Below are positions 57,175-64,000 of a DNA stretch of 64,000 bases, in pieces (positions within the stretch are counted from its first letter, which is position 1; every line of letters starts with the position of its first letter). A program made the translations under genes and the position numbers. The notes under the pieces were generated by a model, which worked only from the letters and a program-made list of their open reading frames with translations, had not been told where the DNA came from and ran no database searches. The stretch is from Nocardioides halotolerans DSM 19273 (GTDB lineage Bacteria; Actinomycetota; Actinomycetes; Propionibacteriales; Nocardioidaceae). The DNA lies in the NCBI RefSeq assembly GCF_000422805.1, contig NZ_KE383923.1, positions 71,296 through 135,295 on the forward strand, written 5' to 3'.

Positions 57175-57792
57175 ATGTCGGTGCAGAACGAGGCCACGAG
57201 CCCCCAGGCTCGACCCCGCATCGAGGGCGACCGCCAGTCCGAGATCCTCGAGGCCGCGCTGGCCGTGCTCAGCGAGGTCGGCTACGACCGGTTCACGATG
57301 GACGCCGTGGCCCTGCGCGCCAAGGCCTCGAAGGCCACGCTCTACCGCCGGTGGAACGGCAAGGTGCAGCTGGTGATCGACGCGCTGCACCACGACCACG
57401 AGCAGCACCACTACACCGAGCACCGGCCGGTCGACACCGGCTCGCTGCGCGAGGACCTCATCGCCGCGTTCTGCGGCGAGGGCGGACTGACCGACAAGCC
57501 GGAGGTGGACGCGTTCGGCGCGATCCTCACCGCGATCAGCCGTGACGCGGAGTTCGCGGAGGCGTTCCGCACCCAGGTCCTGGCCCCCAAGCTGGCGGGC
57601 ACCAAGGCGCTCTTCGAGCGCGCCCGCGAACGGGGAGAGATCCGCGACGACCTCGACATCGAGCTGCTCGCGCCGGCGCTGGCCGGCATCGTGCTGCACC
57701 GCTTCTTCCTCGTCGGCGAGCGCCCCACCCGGGAGCTCGTCACCAACGTCATCGACCAGATCATCCTGCCGGCCGCTGGCGTCGTCCGCTGA
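57175..57792 (+). CDS. TetR-family repressor, second paralogue
   Basis: 205 residues from the ATG at 57175, which has GGAG 9 bases upstream; the ATG at 57169 is too close to it. HTH: RQSEILEAALAVLSEVGYDRFTMDAVALRAKASKATLYRRWNGKVQLVIDAL, nearly the same recognition helix as the first paralogue, consistent with the shared operator. The ligand domain is more diverged (HHYTEHRPVDTGSLREDLIAAF), so the inducers may differ. Confidence 0.93.
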   Translation: MSVQNEATSPQARPRIEGDRQSEILEAALAVLSEVGYDRFTMDAVALRAKASKATLYRRWNGKVQLVIDALHHDHEQHHYTEHRPVDTGSLREDLIAAFCGEGGLTDKPEVDAFGAILTAISRDAEFAEAFRTQVLAPKLAGTKALFERARERGEIRDDLDIELLAPALAGIVLHRFFLVGERPTRELVTNVIDQIILPAAGVVR

Positions 57793-57833
57793 CCCGTCCC
57801 GCCGAACCGCCCTTGCGAGGGCAAGGAGTGCCC

Positions 57834-59465
57834 ATGACCGAGCTGACCGCTCCCGAGGACAGCGCCTTCGACGACGAGCCGGTCAAGGCACCGACGCACG
57901 CGACGTGGGCGCTGGTGCTGATCTGCGTCGCGCAGCTCATGGTGGTGCTCGACAGCACCATCGCCAACATCGCGCTCCCCTACATCGGGACCGACCTCGA
58001 CATCGACAGCACGAACCTCTCGTGGATCGTCACCGGCTACGCGCTGGCCTTCGGCGGGCTGCTGCTGCTCGGCGGGCGCCTCGGCGACCTCTACGGGCGC
58101 CGGCGGATCTTCATGGCCGGCGTGATCCTGTTCGCCCTCGCGTCCGCCCTCGGCGGCCTGGCGCAGAACGAGGCGATGCTGCTCTCCTCCCGCGGGCTCC
58201 AGGGGGTAGGCGCCGCCATGGCCTCCCCGACGGCCCTCGCCCTGATCACCACCACCTTCCCGGCCGGACCGCTGCGCAACCGGGCCTTCTCGGTGTTCGC
58301 GGCGATGTCCGGGGTCGGTGCGGCGATCGGCCTGATCCTGGGTGGCTGGCTGACCGGCATCGACCCCATCTGGGGATGGCGGCTCACCTTCCTGATCAAC
58401 GTCCCGATCGGCCTCGCGGCGGCATACTTCGCCCCCAAGGTGCTGCCCGACTCCGATCACCACGCCGGCGAGCTCGACGTGCCTGGCGCCCTGCTCGGCA
58501 CGGTCGGGCTGCTCGCCCTCGTCTTCGGCATCACGCGCACCGGCAACCGCGACTCGTCAGGCGACACCTACGGCTGGGGCGACCCGCTGGCGCTCACCAG
58601 CATGGGTCTCGCGGTCGTGCTCCTGGTGGCCTTCGTCTTCCTCGAGACCCGCATCAAGCACCCGCTCATGCCGCTGAGCATCTTTGCCAACCGCACCCGC
58701 GCGACGGCGTTCCTGGCCATGATGATCACGCCCGCCGCCATGTTCGCGATGTTCTTCTTCCTGTCGCTGTTCGTGCAGAACGTCATGGGCTACTCACCGC
58801 TCAAGGCCGGCTTCGCGTTCCTGCCGTTCTGCTTCGGCATGGTCTTCGGGGCGACGCTGGGGTCCAAGCTGCTGAGCCTGGTCGACCCGCGGTTCATCGC
58901 CGGCACGGGCACGCTGCTCGGCGGCGTCGCGCTGTTCATGTTCAACCGCCTCGACCCGGCCACCGGCGCCGAGGACGTGCTGGACGCGGCCAGCGGCGGC
59001 GACGCCCTGGGTCACACGGTGAGCTACTGGCTCGACCTGATGCCCTGGATCGTGCTCATGTCCTTCGCGATGGGGCTCACGTTCGTCTCGATGATGATGG
59101 CCGCCGTGCACCACGTCAGGGAGCAGGACGCCGGCATCGGCTCGGGGGTGCTCAACACCATGCAGCAGGTCGGCGGCGCGCTCGGCCTGGCGATCCTGTC
59201 GACGGTGTCTGCGCACTACACCACCGCGCACCTCGGCTCGATCGGCGCCGCCGTCCAGGGTCTCGGCGGCCAGCTGGCCGGCGTCGACGCGGGCGCGCTG
59301 AGCCAGCAGACCTACTTCGCGGCGTTCTCCTCGGGCGCGACCCACGCGTTCCTCGTCGGCGCCTTCATGCTGTGGGGCGCGTCGGCGATCGTGTGGATCT
59401 TCCTCAACGTGAAGAAGGACGAGATGGCCACCGACAACCCCGAGACGATGGGGGCCGGCGTCTAG
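57834..59465 (+). CDS. DHA2-family MFS drug exporter, second paralogue
   Basis: 543 residues from the ATG at 57834 (GCAAGGAG upstream). It has the same architecture as the transporter at 55410: LMVVLDSTIANIALPYIGTDLD, GGRLGDLYGRRRIF and GAAIGLILGGWLTG. It differs by an insertion near GNRDSSGDTYGWGD and a longer extracytoplasmic loop near residue 375-395. The last four bases (CTAG) are shared with the stop of the convergent PfpI gene. Confidence 0.93.
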   Translation: MTELTAPEDSAFDDEPVKAPTHATWALVLICVAQLMVVLDSTIANIALPYIGTDLDIDSTNLSWIVTGYALAFGGLLLLGGRLGDLYGRRRIFMAGVILFALASALGGLAQNEAMLLSSRGLQGVGAAMASPTALALITTTFPAGPLRNRAFSVFAAMSGVGAAIGLILGGWLTGIDPIWGWRLTFLINVPIGLAAAYFAPKVLPDSDHHAGELDVPGALLGTVGLLALVFGITRTGNRDSSGDTYGWGDPLALTSMGLAVVLLVAFVFLETRIKHPLMPLSIFANRTRATAFLAMMITPAAMFAMFFFLSLFVQNVMGYSPLKAGFAFLPFCFGMVFGATLGSKLLSLVDPRFIAGTGTLLGGVALFMFNRLDPATGAEDVLDAASGGDALGHTVSYWLDLMPWIVLMSFAMGLTFVSMMMAAVHHVREQDAGIGSGVLNTMQQVGGALGLAILSTVSAHYTTAHLGSIGAAVQGLGGQLAGVDAGALSQQTYFAAFSSGATHAFLVGAFMLWGASAIVWIFLNVKKDEMATDNPETMGAGV

Positions 59466-60001
59466 CTCCCCAAGGCGTCCGAGATGGCACCGACGAACGC
59501 GTCCAGGTCGCCGGGGTTGCGGCTGGTGATGAGGTTCTGGTCGACGACGACCTCCTCGTCGACCCAGGTGCCTCCGGCGTTCTTGATGTCCTCGGCCAGC
59601 GAGGAGTAGCTCGTGAGGCGGCGACCTTCGACCAGCCCGGCCGAGACGAGCAGCCACGGCCCGTGGCAGATCACGGCCAGCGGCTTGCCGGAGCCGGCGA
59701 CCTGGCGGGCCAACGTCTGGGCTGCCGTCTCTACGCGGAGCTTGTCGGCGTTGACGGTGCCGCCCGGGACGACGAGCGCATCGATGGTGTCGGCGTCGAG
59801 GTCGTCGAACGACCCGTCGACGTCGATCTTCCGCGTCGGCTCGGTGTCGCCCTCGACGGCCTGGATCGGGCTGCCGTCCGGTGAGTAGACCTTCACCGCG
59901 GCGCCCGCCTCGCGCAGGCGGTCGCGCGGGGTGGTCAGCTCGGCGTCCTCGACGAAGTCGACGGCGATGATCGCGACGTTCTTCCCAGTCAGGTCAGGCA
60001 T
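59462..60001 (-). CDS. DJ-1/PfpI-family protein (type 1 glutamine amidotransferase fold)
   Basis: 179 residues from the ATG at 60001; the ribosome site is weak. Fold markers are NVAIIAVDFVEDAELTTP and the nucleophile elbow LAVICHGPWLLVSAGL with Cys112-His113. Related general stress and deglycase-like proteins act on aldehydes, but specific activity here is not shown. Stop codon overlaps that of the convergent efflux gene. Confidence 0.9.
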   Translation of the reverse strand: MPDLTGKNVAIIAVDFVEDAELTTPRDRLREAGAAVKVYSPDGSPIQAVEGDTEPTRKIDVDGSFDDLDADTIDALVVPGGTVNADKLRVETAAQTLARQVAGSGKPLAVICHGPWLLVSAGLVEGRRLTSYSSLAEDIKNAGGTWVDEEVVVDQNLITSRNPGDLDAFVGAISDALGS

Positions 60002-60036
60002 GGCCGGGTGGTACCCGTGCCGGCGCAGATGACGCC

Positions 60037-61041
60037 TCACCCCGACAGGTGAGCGGCGCTCTCCCGCACCAGGGTCAGCGCCCGCCGCACCCAGTCGTAC
60101 GACGCCCCGGCGAGCCCGCACGCCGGCGTGAGCACCAGCAGGTCGCCGACCGCCTCGGGGTCGAGGCCGAGCATGTCGAGCCAGCGCAGGACGCCCTCGG
60201 TCACCTCGGTGTCCGACGGCGCCAGGCTCGGGTCCGACGCCGGGACGACACCCAGCGCCACCGTCTCACCCGCCTCCAGGGCGCCCGCCACCTCGTCGAG
60301 GTCGCGGGCCGACAGCTGGGCCCGGTCGACCGACAGCCCGCGCGCGCCCGCGCCCCGGACCAGGTCGAGGGGCGTGCCTGGCGCGCACGAGTGCACCCAC
60401 GGCTCCGCACCTGCCGCGGTGGCCGCGTCGAGCACCCACCCGAGCGCCTCGGAGGCCTCGGGCGGGTGCACGCTGCGGTGCCGGCCGAAGCCGGACGCCG
60501 TCGGCACCGAGCCCGCGAGCACTCCCGCGAGCGCGGGCTCGTCGACCTGGACGACGAGCCGGTCCGCGCCGGGCAGCCGGCGGCGCACGTCGGCGAGGTG
60601 CACGCCGAGTCCTTCGGCCAGCGCCTGCGCGACCTCCCTCCGCGCGCCCGGGTCTGCGAGCACCTTGTCGCCGCGCGGTCGCTCGACGGTGGCGGCCAGC
60701 GTCCACGGACCGGCGACCTGGACCTTGAAGGCGCCGGTGTACTCCTGCGCCTGCTCCTCGAGCGTGTCGAGGTCCCGGGCCAGCAGGCTGCGGGCGCGGC
60801 GGTGGTCGACGCCGGGTGTGCCGCCGAGCCCGGTGAGCCGCCAGCCGGCAGGCTGCAGGTCGGCGCCGAGCTCGGCCATGACGGCGAGCGCGCGGCCGGT
60901 CATCGACGCGGTCGCTCCGCGGCCGGGCACCTCGGGGAGGTAGGGCAGCTGCGGGAGCTCGCCGAGGACGAGCCGCACCGCGTCGTCGAGGGCGCGCTGG
61001 TCGGCGCCCGGGTGCGACCCGACGCCCGAGGCCAGCGTCAT
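60037..61041 (-). CDS. Cobalamin-independent methionine synthase (MetE) C-terminal-domain-like protein
   Basis: 334 residues, only the catalytic barrel of MetE. Zinc ligands fit His217 and Cys219 in PWVHSCAPGTP and Cys308 in LLVLTPACGLAGAS; VQVDEPALAG is the substrate-side Asp/Glu motif. The N-terminal half of full-length MetE is absent. Short forms near mnmA are common in actinobacteria; whether they make methionine, or use another methyl donor, is unknown. The ATG at 61041 overlaps the NlpC/P60 stop, beginning a chain of five overlapping genes. Confidence 0.85.
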   Translation of the reverse strand: MTLASGVGSHPGADQRALDDAVRLVLGELPQLPYLPEVPGRGATASMTGRALAVMAELGADLQPAGWRLTGLGGTPGVDHRRARSLLARDLDTLEEQAQEYTGAFKVQVAGPWTLAATVERPRGDKVLADPGARREVAQALAEGLGVHLADVRRRLPGADRLVVQVDEPALAGVLAGSVPTASGFGRHRSVHPPEASEALGWVLDAATAAGAEPWVHSCAPGTPLDLVRGAGARGLSVDRAQLSARDLDEVAGALEAGETVALGVVPASDPSLAPSDTEVTEGVLRWLDMLGLDPEAVGDLLVLTPACGLAGASYDWVRRALTLVRESAAHLSG

Positions 61042-61580
61042 GAGGTGAGCCGGCCGGCGCCGAGCAGGGTGGCGCGGCGTTCCTCGGGCATCGGCTGCTC
61101 GACCACGCCGACGCCGTCGCTCGCGTGCAGCAGGCCCGCGTCGGTCACGAAGCCGACGTGGCTGACCGCCTCGTCGGGCCGCCCGAAGAAGTAGAGGTCG
61201 CCCGGCCGCGGGTCCTGGACCGGGGTGGCGGCCGCCGCCTGGTCGGCCGCGTCGCGCGGCACGCGGACGCCGAAGGCGCGGAACGCGAGGTGCACGAGGC
61301 CCGAGCAGTCGATGCCGTCGCGGCCCAGGCCGCCCCAGACGTACGGCGTGCCGAGGAACCCACGGGCCGCCGCGAGCGGGTCGGCGGCGAGGTCGTCGGT
61401 GCGCACCCAGCCGGGGTAGCCGGCCGGGTCGAGGTGGGTCGGTTGGTCGGGCGCGATCACCTGGGTCCACTCCCCGCGCGCCTCGACGACGAAGACCTCC
61501 TCGCCGAAGGCCAGCGAGGTGACCCGCTCGGACGCCTCCTCGGGCTCGCGGTGGATGCCGGTCTCGCGGGCCGCCCTCAT
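61038..61580 (-). CDS. NlpC/P60 peptidase, YkfC-like, cytoplasmic
   Basis: 180 residues. An N-terminal SH3-like part (HREPEEASERVTSLAFGEEVFVVEARGEWTQVI) is followed by the C-terminal NlpC/P60 domain: GTPYVWGGLGRDGIDCSGLVHLAF with Cys92, VSHVGFV with His141 and LLHAS with His152. No signal peptide is present, so it should act inside the cell. Overlap with a dipeptide epimerase matches the Bacillus ykfABC arrangement, where the NlpC/P60 protein cleaves gamma-D-Glu-diamino acid bonds in recycled murein peptides. Confidence 0.88.
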   Translation of the reverse strand: MRAARETGIHREPEEASERVTSLAFGEEVFVVEARGEWTQVIAPDQPTHLDPAGYPGWVRTDDLAADPLAAARGFLGTPYVWGGLGRDGIDCSGLVHLAFRAFGVRVPRDAADQAAAATPVQDPRPGDLYFFGRPDEAVSHVGFVTDAGLLHASDGVGVVEQPMPEERRATLLGAGRLTS

Positions 61581-62599
61581 GCCACCATCCTGACGAGGTG
61601 CCCGTCGGCGTACGTCACCCGGTCGGCGTACGGCGCACCGGCGGCGAGCCACCAGGCGCCGTCGAGGTCGGGGTCGAGGTCGCAACCGGCGCGGTCGGCG
61701 ACGAGGGCGGCGGCGCTCACCCCGACCGCGCTCTCGACCATGCAGCCGACGCTCACGCCGAGACCGTGCTGCCGCGCGACAGCGGCGAGCTCGAGCGCGG
61801 GCGTGATGCCGCCGGTCTTGGAGACCTTGAGGTTGACGAGGTCGGCGGCCTCGTGGCGGACGATCTCGACGAGGTCGTCGAGGTCGAACACCGACTCGTC
61901 GGCCATGATCGGCGTCGCGACGTGCCGCCGCACGTGGGCCAGCCCGGCCAGGTCGCGCCGCCCGACGGGCTGCTCGACGACCTCCACGCCGAGGCCGGCG
62001 TCCTCGAGGGCGCGGATGACGCGCACGGCCTCGAAGCAGTCCCAGCCGGTGTTGGCGTCGACGCGCAGCGCCACGTCCGGCCCGGCGCCCTCGCGGCAGG
62101 CTCGGACCCGCGCCACGTCGGTGGCCGCGTCCGTGCCGACCTTGAGCTTGAGCGTGCGGAAGCCCTCGGCGACCCTCGCCCGGGCGTTCGCCGCGACCTC
62201 GTCGGGCTCGCCGACCGGCACCGTGACCAGCGTCGGGAGCCGCAACGGCGGGTGGCCCACGAGGTCGTGCAGCGCGCTGTCGAGCGCGCCCTTGGCCGGG
62301 CCGTTGCCCGCCACCGTGCGGTCGATGAGCGGCCACGCCGCGACCGGGTCGGCGGAGCGGCCGAGCAGGGCGTCGCGCAGCGGCCCCTCCAGGCAGGCGG
62401 CCGAGCCGGCGACCGAGGTGCCGAGCACCGGCCAGTTCTGCGGCGCCTCGCCGAGCCCGACCCTGCCATCGCTGTCGGTCACCCGCACGATGACGCTGTC
62501 GGCGGTCGTCGCGCTGCGCCGCGCCGTCGCGAACGGCGAGTGCAGCGGCAGGCTGAGGCGCTCGACCTCGATCCGCTCGATGGTCGCTGCGGCGTTCAC
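61577..62599 (-). CDS. L-Ala-D/L-Glu (dipeptide) epimerase
   Basis: 340 residues from the GTG at 62599. It is an enolase-superfamily enzyme (YkfB/YcjG-like): acid/base Lys151 and Lys153 in TLKLKVGTD, metal ligands Asp181 (RVDANTGW), Glu209 (VVEQPVG) and Asp234 (MADESVFD), and the second catalytic Lys261 in NLKVSKTGG. It would convert L-Ala-D-Glu from murein to L-Ala-L-Glu. Overlaps the NlpC/P60 and serine hydrolase genes. Confidence 0.92.
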   Translation of the reverse strand: MNAAATIERIEVERLSLPLHSPFATARRSATTADSVIVRVTDSDGRVGLGEAPQNWPVLGTSVAGSAACLEGPLRDALLGRSADPVAAWPLIDRTVAGNGPAKGALDSALHDLVGHPPLRLPTLVTVPVGEPDEVAANARARVAEGFRTLKLKVGTDAATDVARVRACREGAGPDVALRVDANTGWDCFEAVRVIRALEDAGLGVEVVEQPVGRRDLAGLAHVRRHVATPIMADESVFDLDDLVEIVRHEAADLVNLKVSKTGGITPALELAAVARQHGLGVSVGCMVESAVGVSAAALVADRAGCDLDPDLDGAWWLAAGAPYADRVTYADGHLVRMVA

Positions 62600-63312
62600 T
62601 GTCGGCGCCCCCACGCCTCGCGCGCCACCTCGGCGATGCGGGCATTGCCGTCGTCGGTCGGAACGCCCGCCAGCCGGGTCAGCACGACGAGCGCGAACGG
62701 CGTCGCACCGTCCGGGCGCACGATCGCCATGTCGTGGGTGTGGTCGTCGATCCAGCCGGTCTTGTTGGCGACGGGCGTGCCGGGTGGCAGCCCCGCGGGG
62801 ATGCCGGACCGGTAGGTCTGGCCGCGCATCACGTCCTCCACCTCGGGGTGGGCGGTGGCGACCCGGCCGAGCAGCAGCCCCCAGTCGCGGGCCGAGGCTG
62901 CGTTGACGATGCCCGCGTCGGTGGCCGGCAGGTCGCTGATCATCCGGCGCACCTGCGGCATCGCGGCGGTGACCGCGTCGACGCCGGTCTGCTCCATCAC
63001 CAGGTTGGTCGCGAGGTTGCCGGAGAACACGATCGAGCGCCGCCGCAGCTCGCGCAGCGTCTGGGTAGCTCCGACCTCGGCCCAGGTGTCGGGGTCCTGG
63101 TCGCCGTCCTCGTCGAGCTCGAACCGCTCCCCCGCGACCACCGAGCCGAAGTCGGGGTGGACAGCTACCCGCGCGTCGAGGTCGAGCGCCTCCGCCGCGA
63201 TCGCGACCGGCACCTTCATCAGGCTGGCCGCCAGCACCGGCTCGTCGGCGTCCTGCTCCCACCACGTGGTGCCGTCGAGCCCGCCGAGCCAGATCCCGAC
63301 GACGTCGCGCAT
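62596..63312 (-). CDS. Class A beta-lactamase-fold serine hydrolase
   Basis: 238 residues, ATG at 63312. Active-site motifs: SLMK with the nucleophile Ser30 and Lys33, SGN (97-99) in the place of SDN, and NKTG with Lys184. No signal peptide and no Glu166-like omega loop of true lactamases is apparent, so antibiotic hydrolysis is unlikely; a cytoplasmic peptidase or amidase acting in peptidoglycan peptide recycling suits the operon. Overlaps the epimerase gene by 4 bp. Confidence 0.88.
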   Translation of the reverse strand: MRDVVGIWLGGLDGTTWWEQDADEPVLAASLMKVPVAIAAEALDLDARVAVHPDFGSVVAGERFELDEDGDQDPDTWAEVGATQTLRELRRRSIVFSGNLATNLVMEQTGVDAVTAAMPQVRRMISDLPATDAGIVNAASARDWGLLLGRVATAHPEVEDVMRGQTYRSGIPAGLPPGTPVANKTGWIDDHTHDMAIVRPDGATPFALVVLTRLAGVPTDDGNARIAEVAREAWGRRQ

Positions 63313-63336
63313 GGGGCGAGCCTAGGCCGCGGGGGT

Positions 63337-63483
63337 GTTTCACCGGGTACCCGGTGAATCTGCCGCTTCCCGGCTGGAGTTCCATCGGGTCAGCGGCAGT
63401 TTCACCGGGTACCCGGTGAATCTGCCGCTTCCCGGCTGGAGTTCCATCGGGTCAGCGGCAGTTTCACCGGGTAACCGGTGAAA
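63337..63483. repeat. 62-bp tandem repeat of palindromes between mnmA and the serine hydrolase
   Basis: Two complete 62-bp units (63337-63398, 63399-63460) and a partial third (63461-63483). Each unit starts with the perfect 20-bp palindrome TTCACCGGGTACCCGGTGAA and continues with a second potential hairpin whose arms are CTGCCGCT and AGCGGCAG. In the third, partial copy the palindrome reads GGGTAACC and contains the mnmA stop codon. Not a CRISPR: there are no unique spacers. Confidence 0.9.
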
Positions 63484-64000
63484 CGCGTGACTCGAGGGGC
63501 GCGCGGGACGTGCTCACGATCGTCGCGCTCCCGACCACCCGCGTGCCGTCGTAGATCACGGCGGCCTGGCCGGGCGCGATGCCGTACGCCGGGTCGAGCA
63601 GCTCGACCTCGACCGTGCCGTCGACCACCGTGACCGTGGCGCGGTGCTCGTCGCCGTGCGCGCGCAGCTGCACGGTGACGCCCGGCCCGTCCAGTCGCGC
63701 CGGCGGGGTGCCGCACCAGCGCGGGCGGATCGCGGTCAGGCCGTGCACCGCGAGCCGCTCGCGGGGGCCGACCGTGACCGTGCCCGCCACGGGCTCGATG
63801 TCGAGCACGAAGCGCGGCTTCCCGTCGGGCGCCGGGACGCCGAGTCGCAGCCCCTTGCGCTGGCCGATCGTGAAGCCGTAGGTGCCGTCGTGGCGCCCGA
63901 GCTCCACGCCCGCCTCGTCGAGGATCGCGCCGCCCTGGTTGGGGGCGCGGTCGCCGAGCTTCTCGCGCAGCCACCCGGGGGTGTCGCCGTCGGCGACGAA
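63464..64000 (-). CDS. mnmA: tRNA 2-thiouridylase MnmA, 3' part
   Basis: 178 codons of the C-terminal half; the frame remains open at position 64000. VELGRHDGTYGFTIGQRKGLRLG is the family signature preceding the beta-barrel domain (VGPRERLAVHGLTAIRPRW, PAYGIAPGQAAVIYDGTRVVGSATI). MnmA thiolates U34 of Lys, Glu and Gln tRNAs. The last residues (RVSPVTR) are encoded by the palindromic repeat. The N-terminal PP-loop ATPase domain and catalytic Cys lie outside the window. Confidence 0.95.
   Translation of the reverse strand, partial: FVADGDTPGWLREKLGDRAPNQGGAILDEAGVELGRHDGTYGFTIGQRKGLRLGVPAPDGKPRFVLDIEPVAGTVTVGPRERLAVHGLTAIRPRWCGTPPARLDGPGVTVQLRAHGDEHRATVTVVDGTVEVELLDPAYGIAPGQAAVIYDGTRVVGSATIVSTSRAPLESRVSPVTR

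Noticed and set aside
62596-63312. Beta-lactamase resistance gene
   Set aside because: SxxK and KTG are present but there is no signal peptide and no omega-loop Glu; the neighbours are recycling enzymes.
63337-63483. Possible CRISPR array
   Set aside because: The repeats are directly adjacent, 62 bp long and lack unique spacers; no cas genes are present.

Overview
The window is very GC-rich throughout, with dense codon-position bias, GTG/ATG starts and extensive 1-4 bp stop/start overlaps. Gene content (gatCAB, ligA, mnmA, ilvD, a B12-riboswitch class Ia ribonucleotide reductase, an actinobacterial iol cluster) and dispersed intergenic palindromes of the GGTTTCGAGAC...CTCAACCAGCG type point to an actinobacterium, most likely Nocardioides or a close relative in the Nocardioidaceae. 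No rRNA, tRNA, IS element, prophage or CRISPR array was found.

Layout. 1-8.3 kb: a truncated secreted Ig-repeat protein, small membrane/zinc-finger genes, a metalloprotease broken by one extra G, an S66 carboxypeptidase with kynureninase, two unrecognised exported proteins and an ArsR/SRPBCC pair. 8.3-16 kb: ilvD, an APC permease, a sialidase-like propeller, an EamA exporter, and an alpha/beta hydrolase coupled to a PQQ-type sugar dehydrogenase. 16-23.2 kb (minus strand): one operon headed by a cobalamin riboswitch. It encodes an exported alpha/alpha-barrel protein, a membrane-anchored DUF4430/SCO2322-like protein, a Pro/Thr/Lys-rich protein, and an ECF transporter (T, fused A-A, S). The two exported proteins together resemble the two domains of animal transcobalamin/intrinsic factor, so I read this as a probable surface vitamin B12 capture and uptake system. 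It is the most interesting part of the window.

23.3-26.6 kb: gatCAB. 26.7-30.6 kb: a composite palindrome, two NrdR-box-like sites 31 bp apart, a second cobalamin riboswitch, and nrdA-nrdB (class Ia RNR, the B12-independent isozyme). 30.7-36.2 kb: a His-rich membrane protein, a PepSY protein, a SigE-family sigma factor with a membrane-anchored partner, HU, DinB and DUF1272 proteins. 36.2-51.4 kb: a complete myo-inositol regulon. iolE-mmsA-iolC-aldolase-iolB-iolD faces a GntR regulator. A CUT2 ABC transporter plus two Gfo/Idh/MocA dehydrogenases and a sugar-nucleotide-type reductase faces a LacI regulator, with operator-like palindromes and a CRP-like site between them.

51.4-64 kb: a PhyH-type dioxygenase overlapping ligA; two tandem TetR-MFS units, each preceded by the same perfect palindrome; a PfpI-like protein; then a chain of MetE-like, NlpC/P60, dipeptide epimerase and serine hydrolase genes (the middle two resemble Bacillus YkfC/YkfB murein-peptide recycling); and the 3' end of mnmA, whose stop codon lies inside a palindrome belonging to a 62-bp tandem repeat.
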